Shown here piece after piece: positions 8,103-17,300 of a DNA stretch of 64,000 nt (position 1 is the first letter of the stretch; every line of letters begins with the position of its first letter). Source of the DNA: Sphingomonas sp. Leaf34 (GTDB lineage: Bacteria > Pseudomonadota > Alphaproteobacteria > Sphingomonadales > Sphingomonadaceae); NCBI RefSeq assembly GCF_001421805.1, contig NZ_LMLC01000003.1, positions 186,236 to 250,235 of the forward strand, in the 5' to 3' direction. Below the pieces are notes generated by a model, which was not told the DNA's origin, made no database searches, and saw only the letters and a list, made by a program, of their open reading frames with translations. Position numbers and translations under genes: made by a program.

Positions 8103-9179
8103 GTGGCGCAGAACGTCAACAGCGTCCTGCGTGACCGCGCAATCCGTCACGCCCTCGCGCTCAACCAATACGGCACTTACCTTGCGGATCGCATGGTGCG
8201 CTTGCTCAATCGTGGCGACGCCGCGATCGTCGAAAAACTCGCGGCTGGCCTCGCGCAGATCGAGGAGCGCGGCGTCGGCATGAGCGCAGCAGCTAGGAAG
8301 CGGCTGGAAACGCTGCTCAGTCAGGTGGGCGACCTCAACACCGCCGCGTATGCCGATCTCTCAATCGCCCTTGTGGACGAGCTGGAGCAGTTTGGAGGCA
8401 ATGAAGCCTCGTTCCAACGTCAGAGCCTTGCGACGGCTGTTCCCGTGGACGTGGCAATCGCTGGCCCCTCGGCCAAGCGGTTGAGCGCAATCGTCTCCAG
8501 TGAGCCTTTCGAGGGTCGCATCCTCTCTGAATACCTGAGCGATATGGAAGCCGGTCGCGTCAAGCGCATGAGCGCAGCGGTCCGCGAAGGCATGAGGGCT
8601 GGTGAGACAACCGATCAAATCGTGCGCCGCATTCGTGGAAGCAAAGCGGCGCGGTACAGCGACGGCGTTCTAAATATCAGCCGACGCAGCGCTCAGTCCA
8701 TCGTTCGCACTGCCGTCAATCATGTCTCCAACGTGACGGCGCAGGAAACGTGGAAGGCATCAAGCAATGTCGTGAAGGGATGGCAGTTTCTAGCCACCCT
8801 GGACATTCGAACCACTCACACCTGTGCGGGCTTGGACGGCAGTGTTCATCCCATCGGACAAGGCCCTATACCGCCACGCCATTTGCGCTGCCGCTCAATC
8901 AGCGTGGCCGTCACGAAGTCGTTCCGCGAACTTGGAATTGATGCCGACGAGCTACCAGAAGCCAAGCGCGCGAGTATGGATGGACAGGTAGCCGGAGGTA
9001 GCAAGTTTAGCGATTGGCTACGTGGCAAGGACGGCGCAACTCAGGACAAGGTACTGGGTAAGACACGCGCAGAGTTGTTCCGAACTGGCAAACTTGACTT
9101 GCGAGACTTCATCAGCGGTGACGGCACGGTCCTTACCTTGGACGAACTAAAAAAGGTTCATGGAGACATACTCCAATAA
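8103..9179 (+). CDS. Minor head protein, SPP1 gp7 / Mu F family
   Basis: This 358-aa protein starts with GTG 3 bp after the portal stop. The N-terminal half is helical. The C-terminal core has the MuF hallmark: LDIRTTHTCAGLDG (about 233-246), then PPRHLRCRS (about 256-264), with Cys/His ligands. Proteins of this family bind the portal inside the procapsid and may be carried into the cell with DNA. A further C-terminal extension (about 290-358) is charged and helical. The stop codon overlaps the next promoter motif, so termination and re-initiation are compacted here. Confidence 0.85.
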   Translation: MAQNVNSVLRDRAIRHALALNQYGTYLADRMVRLLNRGDAAIVEKLAAGLAQIEERGVGMSAAARKRLETLLSQVGDLNTAAYADLSIALVDELEQFGGNEASFQRQSLATAVPVDVAIAGPSAKRLSAIVSSEPFEGRILSEYLSDMEAGRVKRMSAAVREGMRAGETTDQIVRRIRGSKAARYSDGVLNISRRSAQSIVRTAVNHVSNVTAQETWKASSNVVKGWQFLATLDIRTTHTCAGLDGSVHPIGQGPIPPRHLRCRSISVAVTKSFRELGIDADELPEAKRASMDGQVAGGSKFSDWLRGKDGATQDKVLGKTRAELFRTGKLDLRDFISGDGTVLTLDELKKVHGDILQ

Positions 9180-9183
9180 ATAC
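9177..9183 (+). promoter_or_regulatory. T4-like late promoter motif before scaffold gene
   Basis: AATAAATACT overlaps the stop codon of the MuF gene. It is followed at once by a CTGCC/GGCAG hairpin and a leader of about 50 nt ending in a GGAG ribosome site before the ATG at 9240. Confidence 0.6.
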
Positions 9184-9239
9184 TGCCGGAAGCGGCAGTC
9201 CTGCTTCCCTGATGGCCCAGTCGGCCACTGGAGAAAAAC

Positions 9240-9869
9240 ATGACCCTAGAAGAACTAACCGCCGAAGTCGCACGACTTTCCGGCGAACTGACCGCTGTCA
9301 ATTCCAACAAGGACAAGCTGGTCAAGGAAAAGCGCGACGCACTCACGCGCGCAGAGGCAGCAGAAGCCGCAATCGAAACCGCTAACTCCGCAACTCTGTC
9401 CGATCTGGACAAGGCAAACAAGCGGGCAGTTGACGCCGAAAAGGCACTCACGGCGGAAAAGGAACGTGCGGACAAGTTGGAAACCACTCGCCGCAACGAG
9501 CGTGCTGACACTCTCATTCTCAAAGCCCTGAACGGCGCGAACGTGGACGCCAAGCACACCCCCATTCTCAGCAAAGCACTGCGCGGCGATGTCCAGTTCA
9601 ACGATGACGGCGAGCCCCTGATTGACGGCAAGAGCGTCGATGACTTCGCCAAGACCTACTTTGGCAACAAGGGCGAAGGACATGGATACGTCCGCGCTCC
9701 CGACAATGGCGGTGGCGCAGCCACAGGCCATGACGGCACGAAAGCTCCGCGCATGACCAAAGATAACTTCAACTTCACAGAGTTTGCCAAGATTCAGTTG
9801 AAGAATCCAGCAGAAGCAAACGCAATCGCAGATGCGGTGGGTAGGCCAAACCTCAAAACCTCAGTTTAA
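9240..9869 (+). CDS. Capsid scaffold protein
   Basis: This 209-aa protein lies directly before the major capsid gene. Residues 1-85 form a continuous Glu/Lys/Ala-rich coiled coil (LTAEVARLSGEL onward). A flexible Gly-rich stretch follows (about 145-165), then a basic C-terminal region (about 170-209) that would contact the coat protein. Such proteins fill the procapsid and leave before packaging. The ribosome site GGAG lies 7 nt before ATG. Identification rests on coiled-coil composition and position, as scaffolds diverge quickly. Confidence 0.75.
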   Translation: MTLEELTAEVARLSGELTAVNSNKDKLVKEKRDALTRAEAAEAAIETANSATLSDLDKANKRAVDAEKALTAEKERADKLETTRRNERADTLILKALNGANVDAKHTPILSKALRGDVQFNDDGEPLIDGKSVDDFAKTYFGNKGEGHGYVRAPDNGGGAATGHDGTKAPRMTKDNFNFTEFAKIQLKNPAEANAIADAVGRPNLKTSV

Positions 9870-9890
9870 GGGGGCAAGTAGAGCGGGCCA

Positions 9891-9898
9891 TATAAATA
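9891..9898 (+). promoter_or_regulatory. T4-like late promoter, full TATAAATA, before major capsid
   Basis: TATAAATACT matches the T4 late -10 consensus most closely in the whole window. It drives the gene expected to be most highly expressed. There is no -35-like hexamer upstream. Confidence 0.7.
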
Positions 9899-9900
9899 CT

Positions 9901-9960
9901 GGGCGACCACGGATGCGTCGCCCGGCTCCACTTACGGACCGGATGGTACCACAAGTGGAG
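9901..9960 (+). promoter_or_regulatory. Double-hairpin leader of the major capsid mRNA
   Basis: There are two stems. GGGCGAC/GTCGCCC pairs 9901-9907 with 9917-9923, and CTCCACTT/AAGTGGAG pairs 9926-9933 with 9953-9960. The GGAG of the second stem is the only Shine-Dalgarno candidate for the ATG at 9971, so it would be sequestered. A role in mRNA stability or translational control is inferred. Confidence 0.5.
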
Positions 9961-9970
9961 AAATTAATTT

Positions 9971-10957
9971 ATGGCATATGATCGCGCCCACGTTCTTACG
10001 TTGGACGACTTCAAGAAGCTAAACCCTAGCCTTGTCTGGGGCGCTATCGATGAAGCGTACAACGCAGGAACCAATCCTTTCCGCACCGCTGGCGTGATGA
10101 CCAGCAGCCCAGCTATCGCAGCAACGCTCAACGACGGCGCTGGCATCCGCACAGAAGTGGAAGCTTGGAACGACCTACAGTACGTCGAGAGCAACGTCTC
10201 CAACGACGACCCAACCGACCACGCCGTTCCACTGAAGATGGACACAAAGCTGTGGGGCGCAGTTCGCAACCACCGCAACGTCGGCGTCTCGGGCATGAAC
10301 TTGGTTCAGGACTTCGCTGGTATGGACCCGATCGCAGCACTTAGCTCGCGTATCGCCAACTACCGCAACACCGATGAAGTGAACCTGTTCTTCGCAGTGC
10401 TGGATGGTATCACCAAGTCCACCGACGCGGAGACCAAGAAGCTTATCAAGACGATGGACGGCTCGTTTGACGTTGCCCAGCTTCTCAAGGCGGTTCAGGC
10501 AGCAAAGGGTGACAACGCAGGCGTCGTGACGGCAATCGGCATGTCCTCGGCTAACTATCTGACCCTTCAGCTTGCCAACCTCATCACCTACCGTGCTGGT
10601 AGCGAACAGGTCATCCGCATTCCTCAGATTGCCGATCTCGACGTAATCAAGGACGACCGCTTTGGCGACCGTATCGTTGGCATGGGCGCAGGTCTGTTCC
10701 ACTACAGCGTTGCTCCTCAGAGCCGTAAGCCAGTTGCCGTCGAAAGCGACGAGAGCGCAGGTCACGGTTCGGGTCAGGATACTGTCTGGTTCCGCTGGAA
10801 GCAGATCATCCACCCAATGGGCTTCGACTTCACGGGTTCGTTCACCAGCAAGGGCGGTCCTACCTTTGCGGACTTGAACAAGGCTGGTGCTTACACGCTG
10901 GCAACCGACTCCAAGAAGGTTCCTCTGGTAATCCTAAAGCCAAAGCCAACCGCTTAA
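9971..10957 (+). CDS. Major capsid protein
   Basis: This 328-aa protein follows the scaffold gene and carries the strongest-looking promoter and a structured leader. The N-terminal arm, the long central helix region and the beta-rich C-terminal half fit an HK97-fold coat protein, without an obvious N-terminal prohead propeptide because a separate scaffold exists. Residues about 60-110 (DDPTDHAVPLKMDTKLWG) and the final third (HPMGFDF...GPTFADL) resemble coat proteins of small siphophages. A strong GNRA-loop hairpin follows the stop and insulates it from the neck genes. Confidence 0.85.
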   Translation: MAYDRAHVLTLDDFKKLNPSLVWGAIDEAYNAGTNPFRTAGVMTSSPAIAATLNDGAGIRTEVEAWNDLQYVESNVSNDDPTDHAVPLKMDTKLWGAVRNHRNVGVSGMNLVQDFAGMDPIAALSSRIANYRNTDEVNLFFAVLDGITKSTDAETKKLIKTMDGSFDVAQLLKAVQAAKGDNAGVVTAIGMSSANYLTLQLANLITYRAGSEQVIRIPQIADLDVIKDDRFGDRIVGMGAGLFHYSVAPQSRKPVAVESDESAGHGSGQDTVWFRWKQIIHPMGFDFTGSFTSKGGPTFADLNKAGAYTLATDSKKVPLVILKPKPTA

Positions 10958-10982
10958 TCCCGGTTTGCCTTCGGCAACTGAC

Positions 10983-11008
10983 ACCCCGGCGCAGCAATGC
11001 GCCGGGGT
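10983..11008 (+). terminator. GCAA-loop hairpin after the major capsid gene
   Basis: An 11-bp perfect stem is closed by a GCAA tetraloop, with a weak T tail. It lies 10 bp before the next TAAATA motif, giving a compact terminator-promoter-start arrangement. Confidence 0.6.
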
Positions 11009-11017
11009 TCGTCGTCA

Positions 11018-11024
11018 ATAAATA
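11018..11024 (+). promoter_or_regulatory. T4-like late promoter motif before neck genes
   Basis: AATAAATAGT has its last A 6 nt before the ATG at 11030. No ribosome site lies between, so this is a leaderless geometry. Confidence 0.65.
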
Positions 11025-11029
11025 GTCAC

Positions 11030-11416
11030 ATGGACTTGGAACTAGCAGACAGCATGGCCGCCGTGCGCGGCTTCACGGATTGGACCGGCGACGATCGCGC
11101 GCAAGCGCTCGTCAACGCGTCTGATTATATTCGCACCTATAGGTTGCGACCAACGCTCACCCCGCCCGAGCAAGACACGGTGAACCTCGCAACGCTGCTC
11201 ATCGCCATAGACCTCCTGGACAATCCCGCCCCGGCGTTGCGAAGCGCACCAGCCGTCAAGCGCACAGAGAAACAGCTAGGCAACCTCAAGACGATTGCCG
11301 AGTATTTTGAAGCGTCCAACGACCCCTATCCTCGGATTACCGAAATGCTCGCACCGTTGCTGGTACGCGCGGGAGCGGGCGGCGGTGGTATCTACAGCGG
11401 CATCCTGTTCCTATGA
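11030..11416 (+). CDS. Head-tail connector (adaptor) protein
   Basis: This 128-aa, mostly helical protein lies directly after the major capsid gene, where gp6-like adaptors usually sit. It begins MDLELADSMAAV and has Ala/Leu-rich helices (about 25-85) and a Gly-rich C-terminus. The start at 11030 is fixed by the TAAATA motif 6 nt upstream; an earlier in-frame ATG at 10997 lies inside the terminator hairpin and is rejected. It overlaps the next gene by 4 bp and starts a four-gene translationally coupled neck operon. Confidence 0.7.
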   Translation: MDLELADSMAAVRGFTDWTGDDRAQALVNASDYIRTYRLRPTLTPPEQDTVNLATLLIAIDLLDNPAPALRSAPAVKRTEKQLGNLKTIAEYFEASNDPYPRITEMLAPLLVRAGAGGGGIYSGILFL

Positions 11417-11769
11417 ACGCCCGCGACGAATTCCTCCCGGCGGCGCGGGAGTTGCTAGACGAGTTCGGCACGTCCGCGACGGTCACGCGATCGGGCATCG
11501 CGGACGCGCCCCTGGCTGCGCAGAAGTTCAACAAGGCATCGCGCACCAAAGAAGCGGTGGAAACGATCAACACCAGAGCTGTGATTGTCGATCCCGAGAC
11601 GGCTGGCAACAACGAGGGGCAACGCACCGCGCAGTCCGTCGCGATCATGCTGGTTGAGCCCGTTTCAGGCGACACCCTTACCATCGGCGACAGCATCTAC
11701 CGCATTGGCAAGGTCACGAAGATCGCACCGCAAGGCCAAGCAATCTACTTTGAAGCCGAGGTATCCTGA
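11413..11769 (+). CDS. Head closure / head-tail joining protein
   Basis: This 118-aa protein overlaps its neighbours (ATGA at both ends). The N-terminal helix is followed by a beta-rich domain (about 20-118) ending in YRIGKVTKIAPQGQAIYFEAEV, a small barrel-like pattern common in head-closure (gp16/FII-like) proteins. Assignment relies mainly on size, beta content and position second in the neck operon. A minor tail protein is the alternative. Confidence 0.6.
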   Translation: MNARDEFLPAARELLDEFGTSATVTRSGIADAPLAAQKFNKASRTKEAVETINTRAVIVDPETAGNNEGQRTAQSVAIMLVEPVSGDTLTIGDSIYRIGKVTKIAPQGQAIYFEAEVS

Positions 11770-12077
11770 TGATCGATCTAAGCGACCTCCTCAACAAGCG
11801 CGGCCTTATCGACAAAGTCATGGAGGACAAGGTTCAGGAAGTAAAAAGTAAAATCGTCCTGGATGTACATCGTGGCGCAGTCGAGGGCTCACCTGTTGAT
11901 ACCAATGAGTTTCGCGGACACTGGGAAGTCAACGTGCCCGAAAAGCCGTTCGCAAGCGGCAGCATCACCAACACAACTCCGTATGGACCATACTTGCTTG
12001 AAGGTCACTCCAAGCAAGCACCGCGGGGTTGGTTGGACAACGTGGTGGAAGCCGCAACAAAGTTGGGAGGCAACTAA
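11769..12077 (+). CDS. Tail completion / HK97 gp10-like neck protein
   Basis: This 102-aa protein has the gp10-like layout: an N-terminal helix, then VDVHRGAVEGSPVDTNEFRGHWEV, then YGPYLLEGHSKQAPRGWLD. The SPVDTGxxRxxW and YAxxLExGTSxQAPxG patterns are recognisable in degenerate form (about 36-50 and 76-90). These proteins act at the head-tail interface. The gene is coupled to both neighbours by ATGA or TAATG overlaps. Confidence 0.75.
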   Translation: MIDLSDLLNKRGLIDKVMEDKVQEVKSKIVLDVHRGAVEGSPVDTNEFRGHWEVNVPEKPFASGSITNTTPYGPYLLEGHSKQAPRGWLDNVVEAATKLGGN

Positions 12078-12472
12078 TGCTGGCACTAGACGAAGCTGCG
12101 CTAAATGAGCGCTTTTCTGCCAACATAGATGTGGAGCAGTTTCAGGTTCTCGTTGAGAACCAGCCTGACGAGGCAGTGGATAGCACGCGCATTTACTGCC
12201 GATGGTTTATCGAGCCCGGTTCGAGCGAACTCGTACAATCGGACAATACGCACCACCAGCTTGGCACGGCTGTGTTCCAGATTATCGCGCCAAAGGAAAC
12301 ATGGACCGACGACGCGGATGCGTTGCGCGACCAGTTCCTTGCGCTATTCCGCCGCTGGCGCAGTCCGGATCACTGCCTCCGAGTTTACAAGATGGAATCC
12401 AGCAAGCCCCGGCAGGATGACTGCTACCAGCTCAACTGTAAAGTGTTCTGGGAAAGCTACCGCCGCCCCTGA
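12077..12472 (+). CDS. Tail terminator (gpU-like) protein
   Basis: This 131-aa protein starts at the ATG overlapping the previous stop (TAATG). An earlier in-frame ATG at 12029 lies inside the gp10-like gene and is not used. The alpha/beta pattern (QVLVENQPDEAVDSTRIYCRWFIEPG, then GTAVFQIIAPKETWTDDADALRDQFLALF) matches phage tail-terminator proteins of the DUF4128/gpU type, which stop tail-tube growth. It is the last gene of the neck operon and directly precedes the tail tube gene. Confidence 0.7.
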   Translation: MLALDEAALNERFSANIDVEQFQVLVENQPDEAVDSTRIYCRWFIEPGSSELVQSDNTHHQLGTAVFQIIAPKETWTDDADALRDQFLALFRRWRSPDHCLRVYKMESSKPRQDDCYQLNCKVFWESYRRP

Positions 12473-12498
12473 AATCCGCTCAAAACATGATGCCTCGC

Positions 12499-12505
12499 GT
12501 AAATA
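12499..12505 (+). promoter_or_regulatory. T4-like late promoter motif before tail tube gene
   Basis: GTAAATACT is followed by a leader of about 45 nt. In it, GGCTC (12523) can pair with GAGCC (12544), placing the AGGAG ribosome site at the edge of the stem. Confidence 0.55.
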
Positions 12506-12550
12506 CTGCGGGGCCAGCTTTCGGCTCACCCAATTAATTAGGAGAGCCAG

Positions 12551-13462
12551 ATGGCACGAGTATTTTCCGCAGACATCACTCACAAGATTGTTCCCGAAAC
12601 CGTGTTTGGCACCACGCCAACGGCATCTGCCACGATGAGTGAACTTCCACTAAGCACTGACCAGAACCTACTGGTCGCCGAAGCAACTTCCATCAAGAGC
12701 AACACCAAGCGTCCAAACAACGCAGGCAACGGTAGCCAGCGTGGTATGAGGGCTGTTTCGGGCGCACTGAACATGCGCGGCTATTACGGCGTCGTTCCCA
12801 ACATGCTCATGGAAGGTTTGCTCCGTTCCGCATTTGCTTCGAAGGTTCTCAAGGCCGGTACCACGGACAAGAGCTTTTCGATCATCCACAAGCTGGCCAG
12901 CGATCAGGTCAAGACCAATGTCGGTTGCGTCGTTAAGGGCCTAACCATTGATGCCAAGGCCAACGACGTTGTGAACTTCGATTTCGACGTGATGGGTATC
13001 GATCAGATCGTCGGTGCCACCGACAACGCTCTCGCAGTTGTACCAACCGCATACGTTGGTCCGGGCGAGTATGAGGGCAGCGATGTCGTCAGCATCAACG
13101 TCGCGGGTCAGACGGTATCGTTCTCGGAACTCAGCTTCCAGATTACTGCTGATCGTACCCAGTCGCCCGTCCTCGGCAGCACCACCGGTCTAGCGTTCGG
13201 CTACAATGGTGCGCGTGAGATCAAGGTAACGATCAAGGCATACAGGGACAGCCTCGCGCTGGACCAGAACCTCACCGGTCTGGCACAGGCGTTCAGCTTC
13301 AACCTCGGCACAACCGGTGCGGGCTGGTCGTTCTCCTGCCCGACTATGTTCTTCGATATCCCCAAGGATGAGCAGAACAACGGTTCGGCATACGTGACGA
13401 TCACGGGTACTGCTGGTTACGACAACACGGCAGCTTCGGACGTCGTCATCACCCAGCTTTAA
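12551..13462 (+). CDS. Major tail tube protein
   Basis: This 303-aa, beta-rich protein forms the tail tube. It carries its own promoter and an AGGAG ribosome site 6 nt before ATG. The Thr/Gly/Val-rich sequence, with a central GxxxTDKSFSIIHKLAS-like segment and a C-terminal IG-like pattern ending NTAASDVVITQL, matches larger siphovirus tube proteins. Position between tail terminator and the G/GT chaperones is diagnostic. A perfect 12-bp hairpin follows. Confidence 0.8.
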   Translation: MARVFSADITHKIVPETVFGTTPTASATMSELPLSTDQNLLVAEATSIKSNTKRPNNAGNGSQRGMRAVSGALNMRGYYGVVPNMLMEGLLRSAFASKVLKAGTTDKSFSIIHKLASDQVKTNVGCVVKGLTIDAKANDVVNFDFDVMGIDQIVGATDNALAVVPTAYVGPGEYEGSDVVSINVAGQTVSFSELSFQITADRTQSPVLGSTTGLAFGYNGAREIKVTIKAYRDSLALDQNLTGLAQAFSFNLGTTGAGWSFSCPTMFFDIPKDEQNNGSAYVTITGTAGYDNTAASDVVITQL

Positions 13463-13512
13463 TCTCAGAGTTAGGCTGCTCGGTCCTCCTCCTATTTCAC
13501 CCGCAGCTTGGC

Positions 13513-13542
13513 ATGGCGTGAGACCTAACCGTCTCACGCCAT
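13513..13542 (+). terminator. Perfect 12-bp hairpin after tail tube gene
   Basis: ATGGCGTGAGAC pairs with GTCTCACGCCAT around a 6-nt loop. There is no T-run. A TAAATA motif begins 10 bp later. Confidence 0.55.
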
Positions 13543-13552
13543 AGTCGTATCA

Positions 13553-13559
13553 ATAAATA
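13553..13559 (+). promoter_or_regulatory. T4-like late promoter motif before tail chaperone genes
   Basis: AATAAATAG is followed directly by an 8-bp hairpin (TTGCGGTC 13561-13568 with GACCGCAA 13582-13589) that holds the AGGAGG ribosome site in its loop and stem. Confidence 0.6.
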
Positions 13560-13591
13560 GTTGCGGTCAAGGAAATAGGAGGACCGCAAGT

Positions 13592-14023
13592 ATGTCTCAG
13601 TTCGAGTTTGATTTTGTAGAGCGTTACGACGCTGAACTAGCCGACGAAGGCCGCGAGTTTGATGTTTATGCCGAGAACGGCAGTGTGATGGGCAAGTTTA
13701 CCTGCGCTCTGTACTCGCAAGAAAACCGCCGCGTTAAGCTCGTCACCGAGCGTGTTCGCCGCAAGCACATGAAGGACCTGCGCCTCAAGCCTGACGACAA
13801 CGAACTGAACGAGCGCATCGCTCGGGAGATTTTCGTTGAAGCCGTTCTGCTTGGCTGGTCGGGTATCACGTCGGGCGGCGAGGAAGTGCCTTTTAGCAAG
13901 GAAGCTGCGCTGGCCTACTTCTCCCACGAAAAGGGCAAGTTCGTGTTTGGCAAGCTACTGGCCGAGAGCATGGACCCGCTGAACTTCCAGGCAGAGGACA
14001 AGGCTGAAGTATTGGGAAACTAA
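13592..14023 (+). CDS. Tail assembly chaperone G (0-frame product)
   Basis: This 143-aa protein is the shorter of two tail-assembly chaperones that coat the tape measure during tail polymerisation. It has a beta-rich N-terminal half and a helical C-terminal part; IAREIFVEAVLLGWSGIT followed by GEEVPFSKEAALAYF is the typical gpG signature. The stop TAA follows directly after a GGGAAAC slippery heptamer at 14014, so a fraction of ribosomes continue in the -1 frame into the T extension. Confidence 0.85.
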   Translation: MSQFEFDFVERYDAELADEGREFDVYAENGSVMGKFTCALYSQENRRVKLVTERVRRKHMKDLRLKPDDNELNERIAREIFVEAVLLGWSGITSGGEEVPFSKEAALAYFSHEKGKFVFGKLLAESMDPLNFQAEDKAEVLGN

Positions 14024-14340
14024 TCAGCTACAGCGATTGGGCGAACGGGGATGGACCCAGCCTGATCGCTGACGCGGCTACGGGGAATCCTTACGCCGCC
14101 AAGATAGTCGCGAACGCACCCAAGCTGGAATACCGATACCATTATGATGCCTTCAACGAGCTATCGAGTGAACGACATTACGCAATGGGACCAGCACCAA
14201 TCCCCGTAAGCATCATTGAAGCATACGCGCGACGAGATGAACTGACGAGGATTGAAACAGACATTTTCGTCTATGTGATCCGTTGCCTGGATCACTATTT
14301 CCTCAAGCAAATAGCAGACAGAAACAAGGCGGCTGGCTGA
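13592..14340 (+). CDS. Tail assembly chaperone GT (-1 frameshift fusion)
   Basis: Reading shifts back one base at GGGAAAC, skips the TAA and continues for about 106 codons to the TGA at 14338, giving about 249 aa. The T part begins LISYSDWANGDG and contains YHYDAFNELSSERHYAMG, PIPVSIIEAYARRDEL and VIRCLDHYFLKQ, the pattern of T-domain chaperone extensions that bind tail tube subunits. It has no convincing start codon of its own near its beginning, as expected for a frameshift product. The gene pair sits between tail tube and tape measure, as in lambda. Some annotation pipelines would miss this product. Confidence 0.85.
14014..14020 (+). promoter_or_regulatory. -1 programmed ribosomal frameshift site
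   Basis: GGGAAAC is read G GGA AAC in the 0 frame, a perfect X XXY YYZ heptamer. It is followed immediately by the 0-frame stop TAA. The -1 frame is open for another 106 codons with T-type coding content. Confidence 0.88.
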
Positions 14341-14360
14341 GAGGTCAGCCCCTTCCACGA

Positions 14361-14367
14361 GTAAATA
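14361..14367 (+). promoter_or_regulatory. T4-like late promoter motif before tape measure gene
   Basis: GTAAATACAC lies 26 nt before the GTG start at 14393, with a GGAGG ribosome site at 14380. The adjacent TATAAT (14371) might act as an ordinary -10, but it has no matching -35. Confidence 0.55.
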
Positions 14368-14392
14368 CACTATAATTTTGGAGGTGTATTTC

Positions 14393-17300
14393 GTGGCTGA
14401 CGCAACGGCAACCATTCGTATTGATGTAAACACGTCCGGTGGTGAAGCCAACGTCCGTCGTCTCAATCAGGAACTCAACGGTCTCACTCGATCCGCTGCG
14501 AGCGGGCGTGCGGCCAACGACAATTACAACAACAGCATCAACCGCGCAGCCGGTGGCATGGGTCGCGCCGCTGGACAGGGTAACCTCCTCTCTCGATCGA
14601 TCGATGACATTCGCCAGCGTGCCGCTGGTACGAACCCAATTCTCGGTACGATGGCTGACCGTCTTGGTGGCATCAGCACCAAGGCCGCAGCCGCCGGCGC
14701 AGCCATTACCGTTGCCGTTGGCGCAATGGTCCAGGCCACGAGCGCTGCGAACAAATACGCCGACGTTCTCGCCAAGATCAGCACCAACGTAGACACCAGC
14801 AAGTTCAACATGAAGGAGTTGAGCGACGGCATTCTCGCGCAGAGTGCCGCGTTCGGCGGCATGCCGGTCGATCAGGCTGAAGCAGCCTACGACATTATTT
14901 CGGCTGGCGCGGACAGCGCATCGCAAGCCCTCGACATCCTCAGTGCGTCCAATGGCCTAGCTGTTGGCGGCATCACCAAAGTGGGTGTCGCTGCCGACGG
15001 CCTAACGAGCATCCTAAACAGCTACGCGGGCAAGGGTCTGACCGCTGCCGCTGCCAGCGACGCCATGTTCATCAGCGTCCGCGACGGTAAGACGACGATC
15101 GAGAAGCTTTCCAGCGAAGTCGGCAAGGTAGCCCCGTTGGCCGCAACGATGGGCGTGAGCTTCGATGAGGTGGCCGGTGCGCTGGCTGTTCTCACCAAAG
15201 GCGGCATTAACACCAGCGAGAGCGTAACCGGCGTCCGAGCCATTCTCTCCGCGATCACCAAGCCCAGCGACGAAGCCAAGAAGGCAGCAAAGGGACTGGG
15301 GCTGGAATTCAACGTGGCTGCGCTACAGGCCAAGGGCCTTCGTGGCGTCCTACAGGATATGGCCGACAAGACCGGCGGCAGCACCAGCAAAATGGCTGTT
15401 TTGCTTGGCGGCGTTGAAGCGCTCGTTCCCGCGTTGGCCCTCACCTCCAACAAGGGCAACGAGTTTGCCACAACAATGGATCACATGGCCACCAAGGCCG
15501 GTGCGACTAAAGCGGCAGTCGACAAGATGCTGGAGGGCTCGCCAGCAGCGCAATGGGCGCGTGTCACGGCATCGGCTAACGCAGAGCTGGTCAAGCTTGG
15601 CAGCACGGCTTCCACGTTCGCGGCTCCCGCATTCAAATTCCTAGCCGACAATCTCAGCACCATCGTTACGCTTATCGAGGTAGCAGTCATTCCGCTGTCT
15701 CTTCGCATGGTGGCGATCTGGGGTACGGCGGCTGTTCAGGCCATCACCACGTTGGCGGCGACGGCAGCAATGCGCTTTGCCTCGATGGCGGCGGCGCAGG
15801 GCGTCCTTGCTGCTAGCACGGCTACATTGAGCGCAGGCTTCTCAGGCCTACTCAGCATGTTCGGTGGCCCCCTTGGTATCGCGATCGGTGCCGCTGCCTA
15901 TGGAATCTATACCCTCGCCAGCAATTCCAGCAGCGCCAACGCCGAGATCGAGCGACTGGCCGCAGCAGCAGGCAATACGGCATCTCAGGCCAGCAATACC
16001 AACGTCCAATCCCTCCAGGCAGCGCGCGGTGTCAGCACGTTCGGTGGACAGGCTGGCAAGGCAGCGGAGCAGCTTTGGAACATGGCAGCGGCAGCAAAGG
16101 CCGCTGCCGTTCAGACCGCTCGCCTCCAGCTTACAAAAAGCCTGGGTACTTTCCGCGAGGTCAACGATCTCACGGACCGTGGCTTTGGTCGCGCACAGGC
16201 TCGCGATCAGCGCACCGTAACGGATCCCAATGCCAGCATCGGCGAACGCGCTAGCGCTATCGGATCGCAGGTACAGCGCGGCTGGAATAAGCTGTGGGCT
16301 CCTCGTCAGGAAGTGGTCGTCGCAGCACGTAACCGCGCAATGGGTGACGTTCGCGCGGCGCAGGCCGCTCTAGCTGCCGCGCAGGGCAGCAAGGAAGAAA
16401 GTTTCCTTCCCAAGCCCGTTGCCACCGACAAGCCATTTGCCGACAAGCCCGATAGCAAAAAGGACAAGGGCGCTGACGATGCTGCCCGCCGTCTCAAGCA
16501 GGAAACGGAGTTCTGGCAGAAGCTGAACGACGAGGTTGATGCCGCAAAACTCTTCGGTATCGAGCAGCAGAAGATTACCAAGGAGCAGGAACTTCACAAG
16601 TTGCTGGCTCGGGACCTAACCGCTGCGGAGAAGCAGCGCGTGGATACTGCCGTCATCGATCTTGCCAATGCCAAGGCTGTCACGGACCTCAAGCAAAGCG
16701 CTTTCGAACTCACCAACAAAAACCTGCTTCTTCAACAGCGGGCAATCAGTCTATCTGATGAAGAGGTAGCGGTTCAGGATGCCCTAGATAGCAAGAAGCT
16801 GGCAGCTCTCAACGCGGGCGTGAACCTCCAGGATGCCGCCTATCAGGCAGAGTTGAAGAACTACGAGGCGGTAGTTCGTACCAACGTCCAGCAGGAGAAG
16901 CGCAACGAACTACTCAAGCAGGCCAACGACATTGCCAAGCGATACAGCACTACCTTTGCCTCGCAAACTGACATGGCGCAGCTTGAAAAGGAACGTCTCG
17001 CAGTTGTGGAGGCATACGCAAAGGGTGCCTTGAAGGACGCACTTGGCCAGAACGTAACCAAGACAATCTTTGACAGCATCATCGCCGGGTTCGATGCTGC
17101 CGCTGTTGAGATTAGGAACCGACCGCTTGAGGTAGTTGCCAACTATACCGGCGACGGCAGCTACGCGGCACAGATTGGCGCGATCAACAAAGAGAATGCC
17201 AACTATGCGAGCGCCAAAGCCGCTGTTGCTGCTAGCGGATTGGACGCGGAGTCGCAGAAGCGACTGAGCGCCGACGTTGAGCGCGCTCACGCGCTTGGGA

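Noticed and set aside
10997..11029. Upstream start of the adaptor gene at ATG 10997
   Set aside because: It lies in the 3' side of a perfect terminator stem and upstream of the TAAATA motif.
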